A stretch of DNA of 35,133 nucleotides from Motiliproteus sp. (GTDB taxonomy: Bacteria > Pseudomonadota > Gammaproteobacteria > Pseudomonadales > Balneatricaceae), in the NCBI GenBank assembly GCA_026196225.1, contig JAPHRD010000087.1, positions 1-35,133 on the forward strand. The letters run 5' to 3'. Positions within the stretch are counted from its first letter, which is position 1. Every line of letters begins with the position of its first letter. This document shows positions 7,837 through 16,541 of the stretch, in pieces. The notes below the pieces were generated by a model that was given only the letters and a program-made list of their open reading frames with translations, was not told the origin of the DNA and ran no database searches. Made by a program: the position numbers and the translations under genes.

Positions 7837-7851
7837 GCATGAATGATGCCA
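7837..7851 (-). promoter_or_regulatory. Sigma-54 (-24/-12) promoter of the PEP-CTERM gene
   Basis: Read on the minus strand: TGGCAT, five bases, ATGC. The consensus is TGGCAC-N5-TTGC; the invariant GG and GC are present and exactly 10 bp apart. The predicted start is near 7825, leaving a leader of about 50 nt to the ATG at 7773. PrsR, encoded 6 kb away, is a sigma-54 activator, which supports use of this site. Confidence 0.6.
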
Positions 7852-7914
7852 GAATAAAAATGTCTTTTTAGAACAGTATGTTATTGTTTTTTTGTGGTGT
7901 CCGGTTTTTCTTGT

Positions 7915-7930
7915 TGTAAAAAATACTGAC
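7915..7930 (-). promoter_or_regulatory. Candidate PrsR binding site (PEP-CTERM box)
   Basis: TGTAAAAAATACTGAC on the plus strand (GTCAGTATTTTTTACA toward the gene) begins 65 bp upstream of the -24 GG of the adjacent sigma-54 promoter. A closely similar sequence lies 64 bp upstream of the second sigma-54 promoter in the window (18530-18545). This is the distance range expected of an enhancer site. Confidence 0.5.
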
Positions 7931-7980
7931 GGAAAGTTGTAGGTGCAATCAGCAGCTGTTTCCATTGTTATCTCTACATT

Positions 7981-10815
7981 CTATTGGTTCTTTTGAAGTT
8001 CAGAAAGCAATGCTAAGGCATTCTTCTTTCCTATGAAGTCTTTGCTAGACAGTGTTTGGAGAATGTTGATCGCCTCATTTGTTTGCTGGTTTTGTGCCAA
8101 TGAGCGGGCATAGTGAAGAGCAATTGTAGGCTTACCTTGGCTGCTGCTATATGCGTTTTGCAATACATCAACAGCAGAGGTGGTGTTGCCGTTAAGCAGT
8201 AACAAATATCCGTAAGTGTCTGCGATTTCGGGTATGTTCTGGTTACTCTTATAGGCTTTTTGAGCGTATTCCAATCCCTTTGAAAAATTGCCTTGGTAAC
8301 GGTGAGCCGAAGCTAGATTGTTTAGGTAGATAGGATTGTCAGGGGATTTCTGAATTAGTTGTTCAAAGTGGTTAACAGCGGAGGAGTTTCTGTTTTTAAG
8401 GGCTAAGCTACCGGCGTAAGCGGTTACAAATTCATCTTTAGGGTAGTTTCTCTGCCATTGTTTTAAAAAACGATTGGCTTCAAGAAGGTCGTTTTTAGCT
8501 AGCAGGTCATAATATAAAACCGCAGTGTGCGATGAAGAATCTAGTTTTAATGCGATCTCAAACTGTTCTTTGGCTTTGTCGTAATTCTGACTGGATGCGT
8601 AGAACTTTGCCTGGATCAATGCCAACTGATGGGTGAATCCTTGTTGCTGATTGTATTTAGCAATGGCTTTTAAAGCTTGACCTTCACGACCGGTTTGGAA
8701 AAGAGTTGAGGCGTATGTGGTCTTCATCCACATGCTTTTAGGAAAGCGTTCCAAGGAGCTCTCCAGCTGCGTTAAAGCAGTATCGAATTCTTTTAGTTCG
8801 ATGAGGGTTCTTACAGTTGCTTTGTGAGCGCCGATGTCTTGTGGAGAGTGAGCCAGAGAGCGCTGGTAATAGGGAAGTGCTTTTCCTTTGTTTCCAGTGT
8901 CATATTCAATATTTCCTAATCCCAGTTGGGCTTGGCCGTAAATTAATGATTGCTTGTCAATTTCTTTTAGTTTGTTGATGGCCTCGTCAACCATTTTCTG
9001 ATCGATCAATACAAGAGAGTAGACAAGGTTTAGCGAATCATCGGCGTCGTTTTGTTCAACAGCTTCTTTGAAGTAGGACAGCGCTTTGGTGGTGCTACCT
9101 AGGGTTTTGGATAATCGATAGTACGTTCTCAGAGCTGCAGGGTTAGTTGGTTCAATTTGAAGAATTTTTTCGAGAATAGTCTTAGTGGATTGGATTTCAT
9201 TACTAACAAAGTGGAGTCGAGCCTTGGCCATCAGCAAGGCGGTGTTGTTGGGATTATTAGATGACCCTGCATCCAGAGTAGCAATTGCTTTATTAACTTT
9301 TCCCTCTTGCGCATATGTGGCTGATAGCAGCATATACCCGTTTGGAAGATTTGGTTCAGACGTGATGAGTTCATTAGATAGTCGTTGAGCTTGATCAAAT
9401 TGCTTTTCGCTAACATAAAACTTAACAAGAGCAGAGCGGGCAGCGAAAGAGTTTGGATCGCTCTTGAGTGCTTGTCTTAAGTCAGTGAGCCCTTCTTGAT
9501 TGTTTTGCTGGAGTTTAAGAAGCCCTAAAGCAGTTAGGCTGGTGGTTGTCTCATCTTCTAATGTGGCGGCTTTTTCGAAAATGGCAAGGGCTTCGCCGGT
9601 CATTCCTGAAACCGCGAGCCTGCTTCCCAGTAGATTTATGATATTGCCGTCTGTGTTATTCAAGTTGTCGATAGAAGTTATGGTGCTTACTGCTTCATTT
9701 GTATACCCCAGTTCATACTGCAAAAACGCGTACATTCTGCGGGCTATATGGGACTGCGGTACTTTGCTGATAACTGAGCTTAGGCTTCTATAGCTGGATT
9801 CCCAGCTACGTAGATGGAAAGACGCGATACCAGATAGCAATGTGGCTTGGGGTTCAATTCTTTTATGAAGTAGTATGTTGTCGGTGATCTTTTTGACTTC
9901 ATCCCATTGTTTTGAGTGCGCCTTTATATTCGCCATGATTAGCTGAGATTTTGTGTGATTGGGAGCAAAAGATAGAACCACATCAATACTTTTCTCTGCT
10001 TTATCAAGTTGTTTGTTCAGTAGATAGAGCTCAGAGGCATCCACATGTTGGGCAAGTCGGTTGGGCTCAAGCTGAATCGCTTTTTCCAGATTTTTTAGCG
10101 CGGAATCGAAGTCTCCCTTGGCCTTGTAAAGCTTTGCTAACAGAATATGGCCTTCTGCAAAATCAGGATGATTCTCAACCAAGTTGCTGGTCAAAGTTAC
10201 CGCCTTATCCGAGAGTTTTTCCTTATAAGTGGCTAAGTATGCTGTTGAAAGATCTGAATATTTGTTCTGCTTGGGTGAATCTGCAGCTTGCTCGAATTCT
10301 ATGAATGCATCGATATCTCGGAGGAGGAAGAGATTGGCCAATCCTTTATAGAAATGAACCAAAGGTTGGTTTTTTAGTTGGTTAACATTGAGGGGGCGTG
10401 TGAAAGAAAGCAGATTTTCATATTTGTGTTGATAGTAATAGGACAGGACAAATTCGGTAGCAAGGTCTTGCTTTGGATAGCCTAGCTTTTCCGCGTGATG
10501 AAGCTCTTTTTCCGCAGATTTTCCATCTTGACGTTTGTTATAGACTTCCGCGAGAATTTTTCGCGCCTCTGCGCTAGCGGGGGTCTTTTGAACGGCATTT
10601 TTTAGTTCTATTTCGGCAGCATTGTACTCTTTTGTATCAATAAGGTTTTTGGCTTTATTTAGGTGCTCTTCGCCTGAAATAGAGCTGTCGCAGCCAGAGA
10701 TTAATACGGAGAAGATGATAAAGAGTGCAGGGGTTATGGATCTTTTTCTTATTGCTTTACAAAGGTAGGGTGTTTTTACGATTGAAAGTGTTATAGGTGC
10801 CAGTATATTTCTCAT
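7981..10815 (-). CDS. prsT: PEP-CTERM system TPR-repeat lipoprotein PrsT
   Basis: A 944-residue lipoprotein made of tetratricopeptide repeats over almost its whole length. The N-terminus is basic (KAIRKR) with a hydrophobic span and a lipobox ending in ISGC (Cys42), so it should be lipidated and envelope-anchored. TPR signatures recur throughout (for example AEGHILLAKLYKAKGDF, GQAQLGLGNIEYDTGNKGKA, NLASAHRYQGNF). Length, lipobox and location match the PrsT family, which co-occurs with PrsK, PrsR and exosortase A. It probably scaffolds protein or polysaccharide assembly across the periplasm. A GGAAGGG ribosome-binding site lies just before the ATG at 10815. It is divergent from the protease-prsK unit, and the intergenic DNA carries a dyad at 10948-10974. 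I see no sigma-54 promoter for this gene. Confidence 0.93.
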   Translation of the reverse strand: MRNILAPITLSIVKTPYLCKAIRKRSITPALFIIFSVLISGCDSSISGEEHLNKAKNLIDTKEYNAAEIELKNAVQKTPASAEARKILAEVYNKRQDGKSAEKELHHAEKLGYPKQDLATEFVLSYYYQHKYENLLSFTRPLNVNQLKNQPLVHFYKGLANLFLLRDIDAFIEFEQAADSPKQNKYSDLSTAYLATYKEKLSDKAVTLTSNLVENHPDFAEGHILLAKLYKAKGDFDSALKNLEKAIQLEPNRLAQHVDASELYLLNKQLDKAEKSIDVVLSFAPNHTKSQLIMANIKAHSKQWDEVKKITDNILLHKRIEPQATLLSGIASFHLRSWESSYRSLSSVISKVPQSHIARRMYAFLQYELGYTNEAVSTITSIDNLNNTDGNIINLLGSRLAVSGMTGEALAIFEKAATLEDETTTSLTALGLLKLQQNNQEGLTDLRQALKSDPNSFAARSALVKFYVSEKQFDQAQRLSNELITSEPNLPNGYMLLSATYAQEGKVNKAIATLDAGSSNNPNNTALLMAKARLHFVSNEIQSTKTILEKILQIEPTNPAALRTYYRLSKTLGSTTKALSYFKEAVEQNDADDSLNLVYSLVLIDQKMVDEAINKLKEIDKQSLIYGQAQLGLGNIEYDTGNKGKALPYYQRSLAHSPQDIGAHKATVRTLIELKEFDTALTQLESSLERFPKSMWMKTTYASTLFQTGREGQALKAIAKYNQQQGFTHQLALIQAKFYASSQNYDKAKEQFEIALKLDSSSHTAVLYYDLLAKNDLLEANRFLKQWQRNYPKDEFVTAYAGSLALKNRNSSAVNHFEQLIQKSPDNPIYLNNLASAHRYQGNFSKGLEYAQKAYKSNQNIPEIADTYGYLLLLNGNTTSAVDVLQNAYSSSQGKPTIALHYARSLAQNQQTNEAINILQTLSSKDFIGKKNALALLSELQKNQ

Positions 10816-10947
10816 GTTTCCCTTCCTAATTCAAAATCCAATAAGTAGACGGCAATTCGTTTTATAGGTTCTTATAAAAGACATCACAGTCTGCTGCGCT
10901 CTCCGTTTAGCACAGCAACCCCGATACTCGTATTGGGTAACAGCTGA

Positions 10948-10974
10948 TTGTAAGACTTGGTGCCGACATTACAA
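10948..10974. promoter_or_regulatory. Dyad TTGTAA-N15-TTACAA between prsT and the protease gene
   Basis: TTGTAA (10948-10953) and TTACAA (10969-10974) are perfect inverted half-sites with a 15-nt spacer. The dyad lies 133 bp upstream of prsT and about 107 bp upstream of the preferred protease start. The geometry suits a dimeric regulator, but the identity is unknown and a 6-bp dyad can arise by chance. Confidence 0.35.
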
Positions 10975-11080
10975 GATGGTAAACGTAGTGTCTTGCGGAT
11001 TGCTTAGTGGCATGCGAAAGTGTCATGAGTTTATCGAGAGTTATTCGGTTAGTGTTTTTTGTTCTACCTTGCGGCTCATT

Positions 11081-11866
11081 ATGAATTTTGAATCTTGTGT
11101 AGGTGTAGCGATTTGGCGCTATTGTTCGTTGGCTCTAGTGTGTATCGTTTTTTGTTCGCAGGCCTTAGCAGAAGGGTTCCCATCTGTAGTAAAAAAGATA
11201 AAACCCTCAATTGTGGGGGTCGGGACTTACTTGCCGACCCGTCGGCCACCTGCAAAGTTGTTGGGAACAGGGTTTGTGGTTGGGAGTGGGCAACGTATCA
11301 TCACTAACAATCATGTAATCGACAAGAATCTTGACCATGATAAGAGGGAGCGTTTGGTCGTCTTTTCAAGAGCTGACGATGGAAAGACTAAATTGCTTAC
11401 GACGAGAATTTTGTCGAAAGATGTAGGAAATGATATTGCGGTACTTGGTATTGCTGAAAAACTTCCTGCTCTGACACTATCTCGTTCAGCTATGGCGGAA
11501 GAGGGGGAAGAGGTGGCCTTTACTGGTTTTCCGATTGGTGCTGTTCTTGGGCTTTACCCTGTTACCCATCGTGGAATTATTTCAAGTTTAACGCCAATCG
11601 CTATCCCTGCACCTTCTTCTGGAAGTCTAAATGCTCAAAAAATTGCTCGACTAAGGAATCCGACACTTGTTTACCAGCTGGATGCTATCGCCTATCCGGG
11701 TAATAGCGGAAGCCCGTTGTATGACGTAAGAAATGCCGAGGTAATTGGTGTTTTGAATATGGTGCATGTCAAGTCAACTAAAGAAGACGTGCTTAGTAAA
11801 CCTAGTGCGATAAGTTACGCTGTTCCAATTAAGCATGCTGTTAAATTAGTAGATAAAGTCAAATAA
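11081..11866 (+). CDS. Secreted trypsin-like (S1C-type) serine protease
   Basis: From ATG 11081 this is a 261-residue protein with a hydrophobic signal sequence (SLALVCIVFCSQALA, cut near residue 30) and one chymotrypsin-fold domain. The triad is complete: His78 (ITNNHV), Asp118 (VGNDIAVLG) and Ser209 (YPGNSGSPL). It resembles DegP/HtrA protease domains but stops after the domain, with no PDZ. The frame is open back to 10976, but starting there would bury the signal peptide, so 11081 is preferred although no strong ribosome-binding site is visible. It is followed after 40 bp by prsK on the same strand and is probably co-transcribed with it. It may process or police envelope proteins of the PEP-CTERM system, or feed an envelope signal to PrsK; that part is inference. 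Confidence 0.82.
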   Translation: MNFESCVGVAIWRYCSLALVCIVFCSQALAEGFPSVVKKIKPSIVGVGTYLPTRRPPAKLLGTGFVVGSGQRIITNNHVIDKNLDHDKRERLVVFSRADDGKTKLLTTRILSKDVGNDIAVLGIAEKLPALTLSRSAMAEEGEEVAFTGFPIGAVLGLYPVTHRGIISSLTPIAIPAPSSGSLNAQKIARLRNPTLVYQLDAIAYPGNSGSPLYDVRNAEVIGVLNMVHVKSTKEDVLSKPSAISYAVPIKHAVKLVDKVK

Positions 11867-11906
11867 TCTTTTATCAAAATTATCATTACGTGAAGGACCA
11901 TAGTTG

Positions 11907-13949
11907 ATGGGGCATTTTGTTGGCTTTATTTCCAGTTCCATCGTTTTGCTGATGCTGCTGTTCCTCGTACTCTATGTGTGGCGAGGGCGATTTCAGGGGC
12001 TATGGATCATCCAGGCGATCCTATTTTCATTTCTTTGGTCATCTTACATTGGGATCAGCTCACTTTATCCTGAGCTAAATCCGACCAACCAAGTTTTCGT
12101 TGAAATATTGCGGGCTGTTGGTTGGGCGCTTTTGCTATGGAGGCTTTATGCCCTCCAGAGGGGCAGTATAGAAAATTATTTTTGGAAGAATAAATTATTG
12201 TGGGGCTATGGAGCAGCTGTTTTGTTCTTGCTCATTATCAATGTGCTTCAATCAACGCCGGTAAAGTTATTTGAATCAGAGAGTAATTTATTCCTAAGTT
12301 TGTTCGTACTGGTCGTTGTCGTTCTGGTTCTGCTGGAACAATGGTACCGCAATATCAAACGAGAGAATCGTTGGAAAATAAAGTTCTTTGCGTTGAGTCT
12401 GCTGATCATTTTTGGTTATGACTTTGTCCTATTTTCAGAGGCTCTTTTATACGGTCGCCTTGACCCTACACTATGGCTGGCTCGGGGCTGGGTAACTGCC
12501 GTTATGGCACCGTTTATGGTGGTTTCTATAGCTCGTACGGATGAGTGGGAACAACAGGTTCGCGTTTCCCACAAGGCTGCGTTTTACTCTACTGGCGTAT
12601 TGTTAGCTGGAGTGTATCTTCTGATCATGTCAGCCGTAGGCTATTACCTCAGATGGTTTGGAGGTGGATGGGGCGGCGCAGTACAGATAGTCTTTGTTGT
12701 GCTATCACTCTCTTTTTTAGGCATTGTAGTGGCTTCTGGTACTGCAAGGGGCATGATATCTGTTTGGATAAGCAAGCACTTTTTTACCTACAAATACGAT
12801 TATCGGGATGAGTGGCTGCGCGCAAATTCTCGATTTGCAGCACTGCCTATAGATAAAGGTTTTTTTGATGAGCTTGTTAAATCAATCGCTTCACCAATCG
12901 ATTCTATGGGGGGGTGGTTGTGGATAATAGAGGGAGACAAGCTCAATTATAAAGCGGGCTGGAGTACTGATTACCAGCTTGATTTATCAGAAAATAATAC
13001 TGGAAGTTTGGTACAGTTTTGTAGCAATTTACCTTGGGTGATAGAAGTACAAGAGTATCAAAAGTACTCGCATCGTTATCCAGGTTTAGAGCTACCTGAA
13101 GCGATGGTTAGTGCGGAAGATTTATGGCTCATAGTCCCGTTAATACATCAAAGCGAGTTGTTCGGATTTGTCGGATTACGAAAGCCCAGAGCTGATAGAT
13201 CCATAAACTGGGAGGACTATGACTTGTTAAAAGCGCTGGGTGGTCAGTTGGCAACATTGATCGCACTTAGAAAAGCCAGTGAAGCTTTGGGAGAAGCTCG
13301 CCAATTTGAAGCATTTAATCGCCTGTCTGCTTTTGTTGTGCATGATTTAAAAAATATTGTGGCTCAATTGTCATTGGTAGTGACCAATGCTGAGCGTCAT
13401 CGAAATAACCCTGAATTTATAGACGATGCTTTGGATACGCTTTCCAATGCGGTGGGGCGTATGAACCGTTTGTTGGGTCAATTGCGACAACAAAGCCAGA
13501 TCAATGTGAGATCAGTAGTGGTCTCAGCATCAGATTTGCTGCAGGATGTTGTTAAAAATCAGCAGGAACAATCACCTCAAGTAACTATTGATCTCCCAAA
13601 AAATGATGTTAGGTTGCGTATAGAAAAAGAACGGTTCACGTCGGTGTTGTGCCATTTGGTTCAGAACGCTCAGGAGGCTACGACAGATGACGGAACTGTT
13701 CATATGTATGTTTTAGAGTCAAATGATTTGGTGACCTTTGTAATTCATGATACAGGCTGTGGTATGGATCAAGAATTTGTCCAAAACCGGTTGTTTAAAC
13801 CTTTTGATACAACAAAGGGAAGTGCTGGAATGGGAATAGGTGTATACGAAGCCCAGCAGTTTATTAAGGAAAATGCTGGAAGGATTGATGTTGAAAGTAC
13901 GCCTGGTAAAGGGACCATTTTTAGATTGTTTTTGCCCCGTTTCTTGTGA
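11907..13949 (+). CDS. prsK: PEP-CTERM system histidine kinase PrsK
   Basis: A 680-residue membrane sensor kinase. The N-terminal ~280 residues form about eight hydrophobic spans. Next comes a GAF-like cytoplasmic region (about 300-450, with VQEYQKY and LIHQSELFGFVGLRK), then a dimerisation domain with the phospho-acceptor His479 in FVVHDLKN. The ATPase domain has the N box LVQNAQEAT, G1 IHDTGCGMD and G2 GSAGMGIGVYEA. The HDLKN form of the H box and the topology match PrsK. It should phosphorylate PrsR, encoded 110 bp downstream. The ATG at 11907 has AAGGA nine bases upstream; a TTG at 11904 is also possible. The signal it senses is unknown. Confidence 0.93.
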   Translation: MGHFVGFISSSIVLLMLLFLVLYVWRGRFQGLWIIQAILFSFLWSSYIGISSLYPELNPTNQVFVEILRAVGWALLLWRLYALQRGSIENYFWKNKLLWGYGAAVLFLLIINVLQSTPVKLFESESNLFLSLFVLVVVVLVLLEQWYRNIKRENRWKIKFFALSLLIIFGYDFVLFSEALLYGRLDPTLWLARGWVTAVMAPFMVVSIARTDEWEQQVRVSHKAAFYSTGVLLAGVYLLIMSAVGYYLRWFGGGWGGAVQIVFVVLSLSFLGIVVASGTARGMISVWISKHFFTYKYDYRDEWLRANSRFAALPIDKGFFDELVKSIASPIDSMGGWLWIIEGDKLNYKAGWSTDYQLDLSENNTGSLVQFCSNLPWVIEVQEYQKYSHRYPGLELPEAMVSAEDLWLIVPLIHQSELFGFVGLRKPRADRSINWEDYDLLKALGGQLATLIALRKASEALGEARQFEAFNRLSAFVVHDLKNIVAQLSLVVTNAERHRNNPEFIDDALDTLSNAVGRMNRLLGQLRQQSQINVRSVVVSASDLLQDVVKNQQEQSPQVTIDLPKNDVRLRIEKERFTSVLCHLVQNAQEATTDDGTVHMYVLESNDLVTFVIHDTGCGMDQEFVQNRLFKPFDTTKGSAGMGIGVYEAQQFIKENAGRIDVESTPGKGTIFRLFLPRFL

Positions 13950-14059
13950 TTGAAAATTATCCCTATCTAGGAGGGGTTGGTTCCTAAACTCTATTAATCC
14001 ATCGACATGGGTGAGGGAACTAGCTGACAACTGTTATCGTGCTAATGAGTGCATAATTA

Positions 14060-15439
14060 ATGACCAATGAGCAAAGTAGAAAAACTCTTCTGATGGTTGA
14101 GGATGACTTGGGCCTGCAGAAGCAGATGAAGTGGTGTTTCGAACAATACGACCTCGTCTTTGCAGGTGACCATGATTCAGCGATAAAGCAACTCCGACGC
14201 TATGAACCGGAAGTGGTGACACTTGACTTGGGCTTGCCGCCTGACCCAGCAAATGCTTCGGTAGGGTTAAGTATACTTGAAGAGGTTCTTAAGCTTTCCC
14301 CGGAAACAAAAGTCATTGTAGTTACTGGAAATGACGATAAAGCGAACGCGATTAAAGCAGTGGGACTGGGGGCTTATGATTACTATCAAAAACCATTGGA
14401 TCCAGATATCTTGGGATTAATTGTCGATCGTGCTTTTAAGCTAAGGGAGTTAGAAATAGAGAACAAAAAACTCTTAGTTTTAAAACATAATCAACCGTTG
14501 GAAGGTGTGGTAGCGGCTTCGGACGAGATGTTGAAGATATGTCGAACGGTTGAAAAGATTGCGCCTGCTGATATTGGGACGCTTGTATTGGGCGAGAGCG
14601 GTACAGGTAAAGAAGTGTTGGCTCGAGCCATTCACCAGCTAAGTAATCGATCAGAGGAGCGCTTTGTTGCTATAAACTGTGCATCTATCCCTGACAACCT
14701 ATTGGAGAGTGAGCTTTTCGGCTACGAGAAAGGTGCTTTTACTGGTGCGGTTAAGACCACACCTGGAAAAATTGAGACGGCCCATAAGGGTACACTTTTT
14801 CTAGACGAGATTGGTGATATGCCAGTCTCATTACAGGCTAAATTGCTGCGTTTTTTGCAGGAAAAAACTATCGAAAGAATCGGCGGGCGTGATGAAATTG
14901 TTGTTGATGTGAGAATCGTCAGCGCGACACACCAGGATTTAGAGAAATTAATCCAAGAGTCACTATTTAGAGAAGATCTCTATTATCGCCTCAGTGAATT
15001 TACGATTCGTATTCCTGCGTTACGTGAACGTCAGGGGGATGCCATTGTTATTGCTCGTGCTTTTTTAAGTCGTTTTGCGAATCAGTTTGGAAAATCTGTG
15101 CGCGGATTTTCAGACGAAGCGGTACTTGCGATCAATAGTTTTCCGTGGCCAGGAAATATTCGTGAATTGGAAAACAGAGTTAAACGTGCGGTTGTAATGG
15201 CAGATAAGCGACAAATTTCCGCAGAAGATTTGGACCTAAAAGTTGATAGTGGAGGAGAAGAACAGCTTCCGTTCAATCTCAAGGAGGCTCGGGAAAAGAT
15301 GGAGAGATCCCTCATTCTTCGTGCTATATCTCAAGCAGAAAGCAATATTACTAAGGCTTCTGAGCTTCTTGGTGTAACTAGGCCCACACTTTATTCCTTA
15401 ATGAATAAGCATGATATAGCGAATCTGGAAGAGTCCTGA
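14060..15439 (+). CDS. prsR: PEP-CTERM-box response regulator PrsR (sigma-54 activator)
   Basis: A 459-residue NtrC-class regulator. The receiver domain (about 10-125) carries the acidic pair ED (14-15), phospho-acceptor Asp56 (VTLDLGLPP) and Lys111 (YYQKPLDP). The AAA+ domain has Walker A GESGTGKE (178-185), the sigma-54 contact loop GAFTGA (225-230) and Walker B TLFLDEIGD. The C-terminal Fis-type helix-turn-helix is at about 417-450 (SNITKASELLGVTRPTLYSL). It should activate sigma-54 promoters after phosphorylation by PrsK. Two such promoters lie in this window (7837-7851 and 18530-18545). The gene ends 10 bp from the convergent nucleotidyltransferase gene with no clear terminator between them. 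Confidence 0.95.
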   Translation: MTNEQSRKTLLMVEDDLGLQKQMKWCFEQYDLVFAGDHDSAIKQLRRYEPEVVTLDLGLPPDPANASVGLSILEEVLKLSPETKVIVVTGNDDKANAIKAVGLGAYDYYQKPLDPDILGLIVDRAFKLRELEIENKKLLVLKHNQPLEGVVAASDEMLKICRTVEKIAPADIGTLVLGESGTGKEVLARAIHQLSNRSEERFVAINCASIPDNLLESELFGYEKGAFTGAVKTTPGKIETAHKGTLFLDEIGDMPVSLQAKLLRFLQEKTIERIGGRDEIVVDVRIVSATHQDLEKLIQESLFREDLYYRLSEFTIRIPALRERQGDAIVIARAFLSRFANQFGKSVRGFSDEAVLAINSFPWPGNIRELENRVKRAVVMADKRQISAEDLDLKVDSGGEEQLPFNLKEAREKMERSLILRAISQAESNITKASELLGVTRPTLYSLMNKHDIANLEES

Positions 15440-15449
15440 TTGTGGACGT

Positions 15450-16538
15450 TCAGTTTTTGTAATGGATTTGGCTGGATTTGAAGCTTTCGATGATTGCTGA
15501 AATAGATTTCTTGAAGAGGTGGGGGGCAAGAATCTTTATGGGCATTTTTAGGAAATGAGCTCGAACAAGTAAAGTTACTTCAGCAAGTTTAAAAAATGTT
15601 TCTATAGCACTGTGATGGTGTGGTCGAAGGACCTGAGTGAATAGCCAGTCCTTCAACTTTAGAAGTACGTTGTCATGTGCTCGAAAAACCGAAAAATCTA
15701 CTTTTTCAGGGATGTTCGTATTGAAAATCATTCTGCAATAACGAGTTGCGTAGAACAGAGGGAAGGTAAGATTAAGCTCTGATGCTCGCGATTTAATTTT
15801 CAACCAGTCGTCGGCCCCATTTAGTTTGCTAAACATTAAATGTAGGTCGTGTAAATCTCTTAGCCCATTCGGGAATTCTCCTTCCATAAAGAGATGAGCT
15901 GCACTATGCAATATCCTGTCGTATTTGCTCAATACTGCTACATTTAGGGAGATGTTTTCAACTTCTTCAAATAGTTTCTCTGGATTCAGAGTTCTTTTTA
16001 AAGTCGGTAAGATATTGTGGTGAACATCTAGAGTGGTCCCTCTCGTGTAATGCTGAAGCGGTGGGATTTCGTGCATCCACTCTCTATAGTAATGTTGGTC
16101 GTAATCATCAATTTTGGTTGACATAAAACCATCTAAAAATAGTCGTTTCTCGACCTTTTCGATGACCTCTTTGGGAACCAGTATATCTATGTCGCTCAAT
16201 GTACGGCCACAAGATGCTGGAAGTTCTCCATAGATATAAGCACTACCCTTAAGTAGAAGCAATTGAATCTCTAGATCTTTGAACGTTCTAGATAATAAAG
16301 AAACTTCCCAGAGCACCTGTCGGTGCTGCTTTTCAGCCTGTTTGTGGGCTGAGAGTAGGTGATGTTGTATATGTTCGGGGACGCTTGAGAAAAGATGTTT
16401 TTGTTCAAGAATTGAATAGAGCCTAGATAGTAAATTTGCAGCTCGTGCTTGGCTTATAAGGGATCCCCATTGAGAGTTTTCAAGCTGACTAGTAATTTGA
16501 GGGGAATTTAGAACGTCAATGAGAATGGTCTGTGTCAT
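15450..16538 (-). CDS. Nucleotidyltransferase-fold protein of the HPr-rel-A cassette (PF14907-like)
   Basis: A 362-residue protein with the nucleotidyltransferase core: LLLLKGSAY (GS at 98-99), then GRTLSDIDILVP (Asp116, Asp118) and a third acidic position in TLDVHHNILP (Asp171). The later segment HLFMEGEFPNGLRDLHDLHLM fits the uncharacterised nucleotidyltransferase family often found with PqqD-like and HprK-like genes. It should transfer a nucleotide or a related group to an unknown acceptor in the cytoplasm. It is the last gene of a four-gene unit: the kinase stop lies three bases before its ATG. No N-terminal signal or membrane span is seen. Confidence 0.8.
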   Translation of the reverse strand: MTQTILIDVLNSPQITSQLENSQWGSLISQARAANLLSRLYSILEQKHLFSSVPEHIQHHLLSAHKQAEKQHRQVLWEVSLLSRTFKDLEIQLLLLKGSAYIYGELPASCGRTLSDIDILVPKEVIEKVEKRLFLDGFMSTKIDDYDQHYYREWMHEIPPLQHYTRGTTLDVHHNILPTLKRTLNPEKLFEEVENISLNVAVLSKYDRILHSAAHLFMEGEFPNGLRDLHDLHLMFSKLNGADDWLKIKSRASELNLTFPLFYATRYCRMIFNTNIPEKVDFSVFRAHDNVLLKLKDWLFTQVLRPHHHSAIETFFKLAEVTLLVRAHFLKMPIKILAPHLFKKSISAIIESFKSSQIHYKN

Positions 16539-16541
16539 CTG

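Noticed and set aside
10976-11080. Longer start of the serine protease
   Set aside because: It would bury the signal peptide inside the protein.
13967-13986. TAGGA/TCCTA hairpin between prsK and prsR
   Set aside because: The stem is only 5 bp and there is no T-tract; prsK and prsR are more likely one transcript or separated by an unrecognised promoter.
14034-14252. Minus-strand open frame over the start of prsR
   Set aside because: Entirely antisense to a strongly supported gene, with no recognisable product.
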